From: Bacteroidota bacterium
Lineage (GTDB): Bacteria > Bacteroidota > Bacteroidia > UKL13-3
Reading direction: 5' to 3'
Assembly: GCA_947477885.1 (NCBI GenBank)
Contig: CANJUD010000007.1
Location: forward strand, 96,846-160,845
DNA length: 64,000 nt
Positions 8,070 through 17,830 of the stretch are shown here, piece after piece (position 1 is the stretch's first letter; every line of letters begins with the position of its first letter). Position numbers and translations under genes: made by a program. Under the pieces are notes generated by a model that saw only the letters and a program-made list of their open reading frames with translations, had not been told where the DNA came from and did not search any database.

Positions 8070-10781
8070 ATGGTTACTGACAATTATTTGTCCAATGCAG
8101 ATATTGGTTACATAGACGCACTTTACGAAGATTATAAACAAGATCCAGACTCAGTGGATTTTGGATGGCGTAAATTTTTTGAAGGTTTTGAGCTGGGTCA
8201 GCAAAAAAGCAGTGGTTCTATTTCTGTGAGTGATGATATGCTCAAAGAAATTAATGTGCTCAATTTAATAAAAGGATATAGAACCCGAGGTCATTTATTT
8301 ACCAAAACAAATCCAGTAAGAGAACGCAGAAAATACCTTCCTACGCTTGCTCTGCAAAATTTTGGATTGAGCGAAAGTGATTTGGATAAAGTATTTAATG
8401 CAGGCGTTGAACTGGGAATCGGCCCCGCTACTTTACGAAATATTGTTAAACATTTAGAAGCAACTTATTGTGAATCGATAGGTGCTGAATATGTATATAT
8501 AAGAGATCCTGAAAAAATAAAATGGCTCCAGGATAAAATGGAGTCCACTCGCAATCAACCCAATTTTAGTATTGATCAAAAAAGACAAATATTAAAAAAG
8601 TTGAATCAAGCGGTAGTGTTTGAGAATTTTTTGCATACCAAATTTGTCGGACAAAAACGATTTTCATTAGAAGGTGCTGAAACCGTGATTCCTGCTCTGG
8701 ACGCGGTAATCAATGCAGGAGCAGAATTAGGAATACAAGAATATGTTATAGGCATGGCGCATCGTGGTCGCCTAAATGTTTTAGCCAATATTATGGGCAA
8801 AACATATAATGATATATTTAAAGAATTTGAGGGGAAAGTGAGCGAAGGTGATGGGCTTTTTGAAGGCGATGTAAAATATCACTTGGGATATTCTACCGAA
8901 TATAAAAACCATGCGGGCAAAAAAATTAAACTTACTTTAAGTCCGAACCCAAGTCACTTGGAAGCGGTGAACCCTGTGGTGGAAGGCATTACCAGGGCCA
9001 AACTTGATAATGATTATAAAGGCGATGTAGATAAAATTTGTCCCATATTAATACATGGCGATGCTTCCTTAGCAGGTCAAGGTGTTGTATATGAAGTGCA
9101 GCAAATGAGCGGACTGAAAGCATATCAGACCGGAGGAACTGTGCATGTTGTTATCAATAATCAAATAGGTTTTACTACAAATTTTGCGGATGGACGCACT
9201 TCAACTTATTGTACAGATGTGGCCAAAGTAACGCTATGCCCCGTGTTTCATGTGAATGGCGATGATGTGGAAGCAGTAGTATATGCTGTAAATATGGCCA
9301 TGGAATACCGCCAGAAATTTGATACCGATGTATATGTTGATTTATTGGGATATAGAAAATATGGCCATAACGAAGGTGATGAACCTCGATTTACACAACC
9401 ACTATTATATAAATTAATTGAGCAACATCCCAACCCCAGAGAAATATATAAAAGCAAATTAGCAAGCAGTGGAGCTATAGAAGCTAGTCTTGCCAAAGAG
9501 ATGGAACAGGGCTTCAGACAGATGCTACAAGAGCGATTGAACGAATCGAAAGAAAGTGGTTTAGGTAAGGTGACAAACTTTATAGCCAGCTATTGGAAAG
9601 GATTGGGTATTGCACATAAAGAAGATTTTCAAATCCCATCACCTAATACAAAGGTCACTCAAAAACTATATAAAGAACAGGCCGAAAAACTAACGGATAT
9701 TCCCAAAGATTTTAAACCCATTAATAAGATACAAAAATTATTTGGCGATAGAAAAGCCATGATCAAAAATGATAGCTACGATTGGGCTATGGGTGAATTG
9801 ATGGCTTATGCTACATTAAATAATGAAGGCTATGATGTGCGTATGAGCGGACAAGATTGCGAACGCGGAACCTTTAGTCACCGCCATGCAGTTATTAAAA
9901 GAGAAGATTCAGAAGAAGTATATATACCTTTAAAAAATTTAGGCAATAAAGGAAAGTTTGAAATATATAATTCTTTACTTAGTGAGTATGCAGTATTAGG
10001 TTTTGAATATGGTTATGCATTAGCCACTCCAAATTGTTTAACGATATGGGAAGCACAGTTTGGTGATTTTGGAAACGGAGCACAAATTATAATAGATCAG
10101 TTTATCAGTTCTGCCGGTGCCAAATGGAAAACACCAAATGGACTTGTTATGCTATTGCCGCATGGCCAAGAGGGACAAGGCCCCGAGCATAGCAGTGCAC
10201 GCCTAGAACGTTTCCTACAATTATGTGCAAACTATAATATGCAAGTAGCTTACCCATCAACTCCTGCAAATTATTTTCATTTATTACGCAGACAATTACA
10301 CCGTAATTTTAGAATACCTTTAATTGTAATGACTCCAAAATCATTGCTCCGCCATCCCTTGTGCGTGAGTAATTTGAAAGATTTTACTACAGGCGGTTTT
10401 GTAGAATTAATTGATGATACTACAGTAAAACCTACACAAGTAAAACGTGTATTATTCTGTACTGGAAAATTATATTATGAATTGCTTGCCAAAAAAATTG
10501 CAGACAAAAGAAATGATATAGCTATAGTTCGTATCGAACAATTATATCCTTTGCCCGAAGAGCAAATGGCAGCTATCAGAAAAAAGTATAATAAAGCACA
10601 ATATTATTGGGTGCAAGAAGAACCCAAAAACCAAGGTGCCTGGACGTTTTTATTACGTAGCGAAGATAGTTTTTCTATGAAATTGGTGAGCCGCAAATCT
10701 AGTGCTTCATCAGCATCTGGTTTCTCAAAAGTATTTGCAAAAGAACAGGCTGATATTTTGGCGGAGGCGTTTGCGAAGTAG
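8070..10781 (+). CDS. sucA: 2-oxoglutarate dehydrogenase E1 component
   Basis: A 903-residue thiamine diphosphate-dependent decarboxylase of the TCA cycle. It starts with the E1 N-terminal helix (NYLSNADIGYIDALYEDYKQDPDSVD followed by a W-R-K/F-F-E-G block), then has GMAHRGRLNVLANI at about residue 228, the ThDP/Mg site HGDASLAGQGVVYE, VINNQIGFTT, and the C-terminal transketolase-type pyrimidine domain (GQDCERGTFSHRHAVI, FGDFGNGAQIIIDQFI). The length is normal. The E2 gene (sucB), usually adjacent, is not in this window; the next gene is on the opposite strand, so sucA appears monocistronic here. Confidence 0.97.
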   Translation: MVTDNYLSNADIGYIDALYEDYKQDPDSVDFGWRKFFEGFELGQQKSSGSISVSDDMLKEINVLNLIKGYRTRGHLFTKTNPVRERRKYLPTLALQNFGLSESDLDKVFNAGVELGIGPATLRNIVKHLEATYCESIGAEYVYIRDPEKIKWLQDKMESTRNQPNFSIDQKRQILKKLNQAVVFENFLHTKFVGQKRFSLEGAETVIPALDAVINAGAELGIQEYVIGMAHRGRLNVLANIMGKTYNDIFKEFEGKVSEGDGLFEGDVKYHLGYSTEYKNHAGKKIKLTLSPNPSHLEAVNPVVEGITRAKLDNDYKGDVDKICPILIHGDASLAGQGVVYEVQQMSGLKAYQTGGTVHVVINNQIGFTTNFADGRTSTYCTDVAKVTLCPVFHVNGDDVEAVVYAVNMAMEYRQKFDTDVYVDLLGYRKYGHNEGDEPRFTQPLLYKLIEQHPNPREIYKSKLASSGAIEASLAKEMEQGFRQMLQERLNESKESGLGKVTNFIASYWKGLGIAHKEDFQIPSPNTKVTQKLYKEQAEKLTDIPKDFKPINKIQKLFGDRKAMIKNDSYDWAMGELMAYATLNNEGYDVRMSGQDCERGTFSHRHAVIKREDSEEVYIPLKNLGNKGKFEIYNSLLSEYAVLGFEYGYALATPNCLTIWEAQFGDFGNGAQIIIDQFISSAGAKWKTPNGLVMLLPHGQEGQGPEHSSARLERFLQLCANYNMQVAYPSTPANYFHLLRRQLHRNFRIPLIVMTPKSLLRHPLCVSNLKDFTTGGFVELIDDTTVKPTQVKRVLFCTGKLYYELLAKKIADKRNDIAIVRIEQLYPLPEEQMAAIRKKYNKAQYYWVQEEPKNQGAWTFLLRSEDSFSMKLVSRKSSASSASGFSKVFAKEQADILAEAFAK

Positions 10782-10794
10782 TATATTGTCTGAA

Positions 10795-11104
10795 TCACAG
10801 ACTAAAATATATATAATAGGCAATATATCTAACATAGCTATTAAATAATAGCAAACTAAGAATTAACAGGATAGATCTTGCAATAATAAAGACCCATATA
10901 TATTTATTTGCTTTATTCTGTATTAATAAATCTACTCCAAACACACCTCCGATAAAAGGTAAAGCGAATATCATAACCATTCCAACATAACCATGATATG
11001 GTGGTATAAATGTATAAATTGCCAACCCGAATAATATTAAACTTACAATGTTTAATGGGGTTAATCGATATCTCCATTTTTTTAACTTCTGAATTTTGAT
11101 TCAT
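10795..11104 (-). CDS. Small membrane protein of unknown function, start unclear (possible frameshift)
   Basis: The main frame encodes three hydrophobic helices (AIYTFIPPYHGYVGMVMIFALPFIGGVFGVDLLI, WVFIIARSILLILSLLLF) with no ATG: its first accepted start is TTG at 11025, inside the first membrane segment. Upstream in the same frame it reads WRYRLTPLNIVSLILFGL, clearly part of the protein. An ATG at 11104 (MNQNSEVKK) runs into that sequence if one base is removed from an A7 run (T7 on the plus strand, 11077-11083). So either the start is a rare codon or there is a one-base insertion. About 102 residues if joined. I recall similar small membrane proteins in Bacteroidota; no function is known to me. 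Confidence 0.55.
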
Positions 11105-11133
11105 ATAATTATATATACTGAAAGATTTATTTC

Positions 11134-11469
11134 TCATTCATCCTCCAACCCCAAATCCAAATTCGTAAACGCAGTCTGCAACTCAGCCAAACTGTGGTTT
11201 TCCTTGGCGAGCTTGGCTTTTTCTATTCCTGTTTTATATATTTCAAGGGCATTATCTTTCAAATCTCGACGGGCATATAGTTTTCCCAAATGATAATAGG
11301 TAGCCACATAATCAGGAAATTTTTCTTGTAATATATTATAATACTTTAGTGCTTCGTCATCCTGCTCGCATTGTACATATTCGTTTGCGAGTGCATATAT
11401 CACAAATGTATCATTGGGTGTTGCGGTATAAAACTCGAGTAGTTTGTTGATGCGGTCGTTGCGGTCCAT
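11134..11469 (-). CDS. Tetratricopeptide repeat protein
   Basis: A 111-residue protein starting at the ATG at 11469 (MDRNDRINKLLEF); the open frame extends upstream into repeat sequence but without family support. It has about two and a half TPR units (NDTFVIYALANEYVQCEQDDEALKYY; DYVATYYHLGKLYARRDLKDNALEIY; AKENHSLAELQTAF). It has no signal peptide, so a cytoplasmic scaffold role is likely. It is alone on its strand between a small membrane gene and recR. Confidence 0.75.
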   Translation of the reverse strand: MDRNDRINKLLEFYTATPNDTFVIYALANEYVQCEQDDEALKYYNILQEKFPDYVATYYHLGKLYARRDLKDNALEIYKTGIEKAKLAKENHSLAELQTAFTNLDLGLEDE

Positions 11470-11813
11470 GCTGGTGAGTGAAAAGTTATAGGGCAAAGGT
11501 AAAGAATGATGAACAAGGATTAACGTTCGCCGCGGCGAATTGATTTTAGAAGTGCTCGTTTTGTGGTTGGTCACAAGACACAACCACAGGCACAACGACA
11601 GACACAAAGATAAAGAATGAGGAACAAATCCACTGCGGTGGAAACGATTTCTGATATGTTTGTCATCCTGAGTTTAACGAAGGGCGACATGCATTATCTT
11701 CTCCTAAAGCCGTCTTCGATTAACTCAGACTGACAACTTCTTCACACCGCTAACACCTTGTGGAAAAAAGCACTCTGCTACAAACTATATACTCAACCTA
11801 TCTTTGAACTCCC
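11470..11813. repeat. Gene-free region rich in short palindromes
   Basis: No gene is seen in these 344 bases. It contains a 14-bp GC-rich perfect palindrome TTCGCCGCGGCGAA (11526-11539), a family C type hairpin GTGGTTG-11-CAACCAC (11563-11587), the hairpin TCCAC-TGCG-GTGGA (about 11626-11639), and a family B inverted repeat with arms GTCATCCTGAGTTTAACGAA and TTCGATTAACTCAGACTGAC (about 11662-11734). A TATCTTTG box at 11799-11806, 8 bases before recR, fits the Bacteroidota -7 consensus. Confidence 0.7.
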
Positions 11814-12419
11814 ATGAATATCCCTAGCAAACTAGTAGAAGAAGCTGTAAATGAATTGTCCAAGTTCCCTGGCATTGGGAAGAAATCTGCTTTGCGGATG
11901 GTGTTACATTTATTGAAGCATGACACAGAAACGAGTGTGAAGCTGGGCAATGCTATTGTGAATATGCGGAAACAGATATTGTTCTGCACCCAATGCGGCA
12001 ATGTTTCCGATAAAGATATATGTGGAATTTGCAGCAGTGTAAATCGTGATCGTGATAAGATTTGTGTGGTGGAAGATTTACGCGATATTATGGCTATAGA
12101 AAGCACCGGACAGTTCACCGGATTGTATCATGTGTTGGGCGGTGTTCTTTCGCCCATCGAAGGTATTGGGCCAAGTGATTTGAATATAGATAAATTATTG
12201 GAGCGAATAAAAACAGAAGAGACCAAAGAGCTTATCATGGCTCTCAGTCCCACAGTGGAAGGTGATAGTACGATGTTCTATTTAACCAAAAAACTACAAG
12301 ACTCACCTGTTAAAATTACAACAATTTCTAGAGGAATTGCTATTGGCGGTTCATTAGAATATGCTGATGAAATCACTTTGGGCCGCTCTATATTGAATAG
12401 GATTGGGTTGGAAGTTTAA
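11814..12419 (+). CDS. recR: Recombination protein RecR
   Basis: A 201-residue RecR, which with RecO loads RecA at gaps. The N-terminal helix-hairpin-helix (FPGIGKKSALRMVLHLL), the four-cysteine zinc site (CTQCGNVSDKDICGIC) at about residue 62, the Toprim domain (ICVVEDLRDIMAIESTGQFTGLYHVLGG) and the Walker B-like end are all present. The length is normal. The ATG lies 7 bases after a promoter-like TATCTTTG, so the mRNA may be nearly leaderless. The dnaX/ybaB neighbours common elsewhere are absent. Confidence 0.95.
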   Translation: MNIPSKLVEEAVNELSKFPGIGKKSALRMVLHLLKHDTETSVKLGNAIVNMRKQILFCTQCGNVSDKDICGICSSVNRDRDKICVVEDLRDIMAIESTGQFTGLYHVLGGVLSPIEGIGPSDLNIDKLLERIKTEETKELIMALSPTVEGDSTMFYLTKKLQDSPVKITTISRGIAIGGSLEYADEITLGRSILNRIGLEV

Positions 12420-12533
12420 TTTAAGTGAATAGTGAAAAACTAAAAGTGAACAGTTATTGGGAGAATAAGGCGACATCATGCTTCGACTTCGCTCAGCATT
12501 GCAGCAATAAGAAATATCTGGCGTCAGCAAAAC

Positions 12534-12558
12534 ATCGTACATCGTACATCGTACATCG
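12534..12558. repeat. Tandem 7-bp repeat between recR and the glycosyltransferase gene
   Basis: Three and a half copies of ATCGTAC in a row. Just upstream (about 12470-12506) is a CTTCGACTTCGCTCAGCAT element, a variant of the family of short repeats scattered in this window. Confidence 0.6.
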
Positions 12559-12564
12559 CAATTA

Positions 12565-13635
12565 TTATTTCATCACCATCTTAGCAATCGTATCAAAAAT
12601 TCCATAGAGGCTGAGATGGTCTACCCATATTTTTCTGTTATCCAATTGCATTTGTTTGAAATCGTCGGGGTGAATTTGGGAGTGAAAATCGGCTAGAATT
12701 TGTGGTGCATATTTCATATCTTTTTCCTCAACCCACACCGTATGTTTTTTCCAATCTATTATATTGTCGAAAGGTAGAATAGAGTCGGTATTTATAAATA
12801 AAGGAATCCTGCCCATCATCATGGTTTCATAAAAACGGACGGAGAAATTTCCTCCACCTCTTATACAAAGTATATAGTCGGAATGCATTAAGTTATTATA
12901 ATATTCGGCCGTGGTTTTTTCTTGTTCTTCGGCGTTTTTTGCCCCACCTCTATAGGCTGTTCGTTTGATAAAATTAGTTTCAACCAAATTTGAATTTTCC
13001 AAATATGATAAAGCCTTTGTTCTTCTGTATACGGGTGGATATAATACTTGAGGTTCCCATCGTTTCAAATGGGTATAATATTTTATATTATTGAGAGCAA
13101 TATTGAATAAATTCCAAGCATTGTTGAGGGCACTCACGTGGGCTTGTCCACAAAATCCCACCACTGCTTTTTCTCCTTTTTCTCTCAGGGTTATATCGTC
13201 GGTATTATATCTTATTTTTAGATGGTCATTCAGGAAAAAGGGACAGGCAAATTGGAAAGGCAATCGCCTACTTTGATAACCACTTTGCCTAAATATATAT
13301 ATATCTTTTACGGTGGGGGTCACTCCGTAGTCATAGGCCAGGTAGCTCACAATTTTTTTGTTTTTCGATTTACAATAATTTATAAAATCTTCAGCCAATT
13401 TTGTTTTGCCATGGTCTACATAATAATTCCAAGCCATGGGCAGCATGGCAAAATCGGCCTCGTCTATATTGTTCGTATAATTATATAAATTTACAAAAGG
13501 ACCAAATTTGGAAAGTTTTTCCTCGGCAGAAACGGTATTAAAAAAATTGGCTTTTAATATCTCAAAAACATATCCTTTAAATGAGGGATCAAAATGAGAC
13601 TGGTCTGTATATACAATGGGTTTTATTGCGGGCAT
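12565..13635 (-). CDS. Exostosin family (GT47-like) glycosyltransferase
   Basis: A 356-residue protein whose C-terminal half matches the exostosin glycosyltransferase domain: SDYILCIRGGGNFSVRFYETMMMGRIPLFINTD, then LPFDNIIDWKKH. In these enzymes the conserved R-x-x-E-xx-xxG-x-I-P block binds the sugar nucleotide. The N terminus has no signal peptide, so it is probably cytoplasmic and acts on a surface polysaccharide or other glycan. The substrate cannot be read from sequence. No other glycan genes lie nearby. A good promoter lies just upstream. Confidence 0.75.
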   Translation of the reverse strand: MPAIKPIVYTDQSHFDPSFKGYVFEILKANFFNTVSAEEKLSKFGPFVNLYNYTNNIDEADFAMLPMAWNYYVDHGKTKLAEDFINYCKSKNKKIVSYLAYDYGVTPTVKDIYIFRQSGYQSRRLPFQFACPFFLNDHLKIRYNTDDITLREKGEKAVVGFCGQAHVSALNNAWNLFNIALNNIKYYTHLKRWEPQVLYPPVYRRTKALSYLENSNLVETNFIKRTAYRGGAKNAEEQEKTTAEYYNNLMHSDYILCIRGGGNFSVRFYETMMMGRIPLFINTDSILPFDNIIDWKKHTVWVEEKDMKYAPQILADFHSQIHPDDFKQMQLDNRKIWVDHLSLYGIFDTIAKMVMK

Positions 13636-13643
13636 GGAATATG

Positions 13644-13674
13644 CAAAATTACAGCTTTGGGAGCGTTATCAAAA
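13644..13674 (-). promoter_or_regulatory. Candidate promoter for the exostosin-type gene
   Basis: Read on the minus strand: TTTTG, an 18-base spacer, then TAATTTTG, matching the Bacteroidota -33/-7 consensus well. The -7 box ends 8 bases before the ATG at 13635, which implies a very short or absent 5' leader. Confidence 0.55.
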
Positions 13675-13771
13675 TATTTTATCAAATAGTTTTTCCGTAG
13701 CATAGCTAAACATTCTATAATATAGCACGTAACTTGCCGCCCGAAAAATCGTATTGCTGCTTTTTTAATAT

Positions 13772-16543
13772 ATGCGAACAAGACATTTACCTCTTCTACT
13801 TTGTTTCTTATTGCTTGCCACATTTGCCCAAGGGCAGATAACTGACAAAGGTGAATTGAGAGGCAGCTTGTCCGATTCATCAGCCGCTAAATATATTGAG
13901 CATGCTATCGTCATGCTCCTTCGCCCTAGCGATTCGGTACTGCTCAAATTCACCCGTTCCAGCTCGGTGGGAGCATTTAGGTTTATGAGTTTAGATACCG
14001 GAGATTATTTGGTTATTGTTACCCATCCCGCATTTGCCGATTATTCGGAAATAGTAAAAGTGGAAGCTGGTGAAGTGTCCAAGTTAAACATCTTTTTGCT
14101 ACAAAAAGAAGTTGCTTTAAAAGAATTTATTTTCAAGCAAAGAAAGGGAGCTATTGTATTTAAAGGTGATACGGTGGAATACACAGCAGATAGTTTTAAA
14201 ACCAAACAATTTGCCACTGTGGAAGACCTCTTGAAAAAGCTGCCCGGGATACAAGTAGATAAAAACGGACAGATAACAGCACATGGCGAAAAGGTGCAAA
14301 AAGTATTGGTGGATGGCGAAGAGTTTTTCAGCGATGACCCTACTGTGGCTACTAAAAATCTACAAGCTATTGCTGTAGATAAAGTACAAGTATATGACAA
14401 GGAAAATGACCAATCTCAGGCTACTGGAATTTCAGATGGAAAAAAAGAAAAGGTGGTTAATCTAAAATTGAAAGAGGAATATAAAAAAGGGATGTTTGGC
14501 AAGGTAAAGGCAGCTGGAGGTTTGCCTAGTTGGTATGAGAATGAAGCTATGATTAATGCATTCAAATCGAAACGCAAAATAACAGGTTATATTATACAGA
14601 GTAATACCAACCGTAATAAATTAGATTGGGAAGAGCAGCAGTTATTTGGCAGTTCTTCAAATATGACTTACAGCGATGATGGGAGTGCTACTTATTATAG
14701 TAATGAAGATTATAATAGCAGCCAAGGCCTGCCTAATAATCTATCAATGGGAGGGCATTTTTCTGACAAATTTAAAGGAGATAAACACCATATTAGCATT
14801 AATCTCACCTCTAATACACAATTTCGTCGAGGAGTTTCGTCTACCAATACACGGCAGCTATTGGCAGATAGTAGCTTTTATAAAACACAGTCGGATTCAT
14901 TTGTTTCAAACACTTTAAAAAACAGTTTTAATTTATCCTATATCTTCAATCCCGACTCATTTAATACGATTATACTTACCACAATGGTGAGTAGCGTTAA
15001 GGTAAATAATATTGATTCGTTTGCCTCAGGTTCTTTAAATGAAGACCAAGCGTTTATTAACCAAAGCCAGCGTAATAGTAGTAGCGATCATTATAATACT
15101 ACTTACGATGGAGGATTAAACTATCAACACAAGTTTCGCAAAAAAGAAAGACTATTATATATTGTAACAAATTATAATGGTTCTGCTGAAATACAAACCA
15201 GTAAACTGCTTTCCAGAAACATATTTGGAATTAATAAAGATACCCTCACTGTTGACCAAAATAAAAACAATAGTAAATGGTCGGCCAATACTAGTTTTAC
15301 CGCTAGCTATACCGAACCGCTAACAAAATATTTAAATTTGCTGACATCTTATAGCTATACCAATATTCAAAATAGCAATACCAATAATTCCTATAATTAT
15401 GATGGTATTTCTTCATATAATATTAAGGACCCCAAATATAGTAACGATTATAAATTTAATATTATAACTCAATCACCAGGCCTATCTCTCAAGTACAAAC
15501 GCAAAAAATGGTCTCTCAACGCAGGAGGTAATTTGCAAGCCAATAATTATACACGAACAAATAAAACCACCAATACAACTACACCATATAATTATACAAA
15601 CTTTCAGCGTACAGCTTTATATAGTTATAAATTTTCTCAGTTCAATAGTTTAAGACTTTCTTATAATGGTAACACGCAACAACCAAGTATTACACAGATA
15701 CAACCCTTGCAAAACAATTTTGACCCATTAAATGTATATAGAGGCAACGAGAATTTGAAACCTCAAGTGAGCAATAGATTTGCTCTAGACTTGAATAGTT
15801 ACAAAATGCTCAATGAACGCAGTGCATATATGTCGCTATCATATTACAGTACGCACAACGCCTTTACCTCTTTCGATTCAATTAATGGTTTTGGACAAAG
15901 GGTTTCTCAAACTATCAATGTGCTGCGTGGTAATTACGGATTATCCGCATGGATGTATTATAGTTTTAAACTTAAAAAGAGCGGATTAAGGCTTAGTTGT
16001 AGAAGTAATCCCAGTGTAAATAATTATGTAAATTATATAAATGGAGCTAAAAATCAAACCTTGTCATCATCGCTGGATTTGTCGCCGGGAATTGACTATG
16101 AAAAAGAAAACAAATATGAATTCTCATTCAATTTTAGCTTTGACCACAATACTTCACGCTCTAGTTTAAATCCTGAACGCAAAACGCAATATTGGATTCA
16201 AAGTCATGATGTAGAACTTACTATTTATTTGCCACGCAAATGGAATCTTTCCACTGATTTAGCAGCCAATATACGTCAAAAAACAAAGGACTTTATAGCC
16301 AATAATAATATGTATATTTGGAACATGAGTCTCGAGCGTAAAATGTTCAAAAAGGAAAATTTAAAATTTTCATTTATCGTGCGTGATATACTCAATCAAA
16401 ACCGAGGGTTTGATCGCTACGTGAGCAGCAATTATTTAACAGAAACGCGATATAATGTTATCAAACGCTACTGGCTAGTTTCTGTTCTATGGAGCTTTAA
16501 TAAAACAGCCAAAGCGCCTAATAAAGTAGAAGATGCAAAATAA
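13772..16543 (+). CDS. Outer-membrane beta-barrel protein, TonB-dependent receptor-like
   Basis: A 923-residue protein with a signal peptide (MRTRHLPLLLCFLLLATFAQG), an N-terminal carboxypeptidase-regulatory-like beta domain (ELRGSLSDSSAAKYIEHAIVMLLRP), a plug-type segment (TVEDLLKKLPGIQVDKNGQI, VLVDGEEFFSDDP), and a long Asn/Tyr/Ser-rich barrel. It fits the outer membrane beta-barrel family (OMP_b-brl_3) of Bacteroidota rather than a SusC. The C terminus (YWLVSVLWSFNKTAKAPN) ends without a clear terminal aromatic strand. No TonB box is obvious. The last 11 bases overlap the start of the GLPGLI gene, indicating an operon and shared function. The ligand is unknown. Confidence 0.85.
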   Translation: MRTRHLPLLLCFLLLATFAQGQITDKGELRGSLSDSSAAKYIEHAIVMLLRPSDSVLLKFTRSSSVGAFRFMSLDTGDYLVIVTHPAFADYSEIVKVEAGEVSKLNIFLLQKEVALKEFIFKQRKGAIVFKGDTVEYTADSFKTKQFATVEDLLKKLPGIQVDKNGQITAHGEKVQKVLVDGEEFFSDDPTVATKNLQAIAVDKVQVYDKENDQSQATGISDGKKEKVVNLKLKEEYKKGMFGKVKAAGGLPSWYENEAMINAFKSKRKITGYIIQSNTNRNKLDWEEQQLFGSSSNMTYSDDGSATYYSNEDYNSSQGLPNNLSMGGHFSDKFKGDKHHISINLTSNTQFRRGVSSTNTRQLLADSSFYKTQSDSFVSNTLKNSFNLSYIFNPDSFNTIILTTMVSSVKVNNIDSFASGSLNEDQAFINQSQRNSSSDHYNTTYDGGLNYQHKFRKKERLLYIVTNYNGSAEIQTSKLLSRNIFGINKDTLTVDQNKNNSKWSANTSFTASYTEPLTKYLNLLTSYSYTNIQNSNTNNSYNYDGISSYNIKDPKYSNDYKFNIITQSPGLSLKYKRKKWSLNAGGNLQANNYTRTNKTTNTTTPYNYTNFQRTALYSYKFSQFNSLRLSYNGNTQQPSITQIQPLQNNFDPLNVYRGNENLKPQVSNRFALDLNSYKMLNERSAYMSLSYYSTHNAFTSFDSINGFGQRVSQTINVLRGNYGLSAWMYYSFKLKKSGLRLSCRSNPSVNNYVNYINGAKNQTLSSSLDLSPGIDYEKENKYEFSFNFSFDHNTSRSSLNPERKTQYWIQSHDVELTIYLPRKWNLSTDLAANIRQKTKDFIANNNMYIWNMSLERKMFKKENLKFSFIVRDILNQNRGFDRYVSSNYLTETRYNVIKRYWLVSVLWSFNKTAKAPNKVEDAK

Positions 16544-17279
16544 ATTATATATTTTGATTATAAGTATTTTTTGTTGCATTTCGCAATGTTATGCTCAAAA
16601 TTTTATCACCTCGGCAAGGGTAGAATATGAGCGAAAAACATATATAAAGAAAATCATGTTGGAGGTGAATGGAGATGACAATAATTCGGAATGGATAACG
16701 CGTATGCCCGATTATAGAACCGAATATTTCGACCTGCTATTTTCTAGCAATAAATCAGTATATAAAACTGGAAAGGAAAGCGATCAAAAAATACCGGAAT
16801 GGATGAGTTCAGGTATAATATCTACCGTATACATTAATATGGACAGTGGAACATACGCTTCCGAAAAGCAAGTATATGATAAAACATATCACATCATAGA
16901 TAGTTTGCCCCATATTGATTGGAAAATCACTGATGAAACCCGAACTATAGCAGGTTATACTTGTCGTAAAGCAACAGGCAGGTTTTGCGATTCATTATTT
17001 ATTGTTGCATTTTATACAGATCAAATTTTATTGACCAGTGGACCAGAAACCTTCAATGGTTTGCCAGGGTTAATTTTAGGTATTGTGATACCCCGTATGC
17101 ATACAAGTTGGTATGCTACCAAAATTGATTTCCCAGAAATAAAACCTGAGCAAACAACTCCTCCCACTATCAAAAAAGGTAAGCAAACCAAGCTAAAAGC
17201 ATTGCTAAAAGAATTGAGCGAAAGGGTGAATGATTGGGGCAGTTGGAAGAATAGTTTGATGTGGCAAGCAGCGATGTAG
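16533..17279 (+). CDS. GLPGLI family secreted protein
   Basis: A 248-residue exported protein with signal peptide (MQNKLYILIISIFCCISQCYAQ) and the family-defining FNGLPGLILGI motif at about residue 177, preceded by the typical YTCRKATGRF and YTDQI blocks. Members of the family are widely found next to outer-membrane barrel genes in Bacteroidota; the function is unknown. The ATG lies inside the end of the barrel gene in another frame, so translation is likely coupled. It ends before a gap leading to convergent recX. Confidence 0.9.
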   Translation: MQNKLYILIISIFCCISQCYAQNFITSARVEYERKTYIKKIMLEVNGDDNNSEWITRMPDYRTEYFDLLFSSNKSVYKTGKESDQKIPEWMSSGIISTVYINMDSGTYASEKQVYDKTYHIIDSLPHIDWKITDETRTIAGYTCRKATGRFCDSLFIVAFYTDQILLTSGPETFNGLPGLILGIVIPRMHTSWYATKIDFPEIKPEQTTPPTIKKGKQTKLKALLKELSERVNDWGSWKNSLMWQAAM

Positions 17280-17373
17280 GTGTTAGTGATAAATAGTTAA
17301 TTGTTAATGAGCTAACGCCTAATATACTTGATACAAAAAATCATTCAATCAAACCTCATCTAATCAAACAATA

Positions 17374-17829
17374 CTACACCGTGTCCACCATCCTATTCAC
17401 CGCACTCCATACCAAATCTTGCTCATAGCCACGAGACATTCCATAAGTTGCAAGTTTCATTTTTTTTGCAATTGTATTTTTAACTTTCAGTGCACCACTT
17501 TTCTTATATATTATATTATCCAGAGTTTGTATATAATCATCTTCATCAATTTCTTTCAATGCTTTTTTTATACAATACTCCGAAATTTTTCTGGCTTTAA
17601 GTTCTAATGTTATTTTTATTCTGCCCCATTTTTTTTGTCGAAATTTTCCGCCCGCATACGCTATTGCAAATCGTTCCTCATTCAAAAAATTATCTTCTAT
17701 TAATCGAACTATAATATTGTCCAAATCCAAACCACGGGCACCAAGCTCAAACAATTTATTACGCACCTCACTATGGCAACGCTCTTGGTAGGAGCAGTAG
17801 TGGCGGACTTTTTCTAGGTATTCTCTCAT
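17374..17829 (-). CDS. recX: Regulatory protein RecX
   Basis: A 151-residue helical protein matching RecX: VRHYCSYQERCHSEVRNKLFE, then LIEDNFLNEERFAIAYAGGKFRQKKWGRIKI and the third repeat QDLVWSAVNRM. RecX modulates RecA filaments. The length is typical. recA is not adjacent. Its start lies next to a palindromic intergenic repeat shared with the rimP-nusA gap. Confidence 0.88.
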   Translation of the reverse strand: MREYLEKVRHYCSYQERCHSEVRNKLFELGARGLDLDNIIVRLIEDNFLNEERFAIAYAGGKFRQKKWGRIKITLELKARKISEYCIKKALKEIDEDDYIQTLDNIIYKKSGALKVKNTIAKKMKLATYGMSRGYEQDLVWSAVNRMVDTV

Positions 17830-17830
17830 A

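Noticed and set aside
11134..11607. Longer form of the TPR protein starting at 11607
   Set aside because: The upstream extension is encoded by a repeat-rich intergenic stretch, is Cys/Leu-rich and shows no TPR character.
17330..17375. CRISPR-like direct repeat of ATCATTCAATCAAA words
   Set aside because: The same short word appears again at 33937-33966 but without regular spacing or spacers; it is a minor dispersed repeat.
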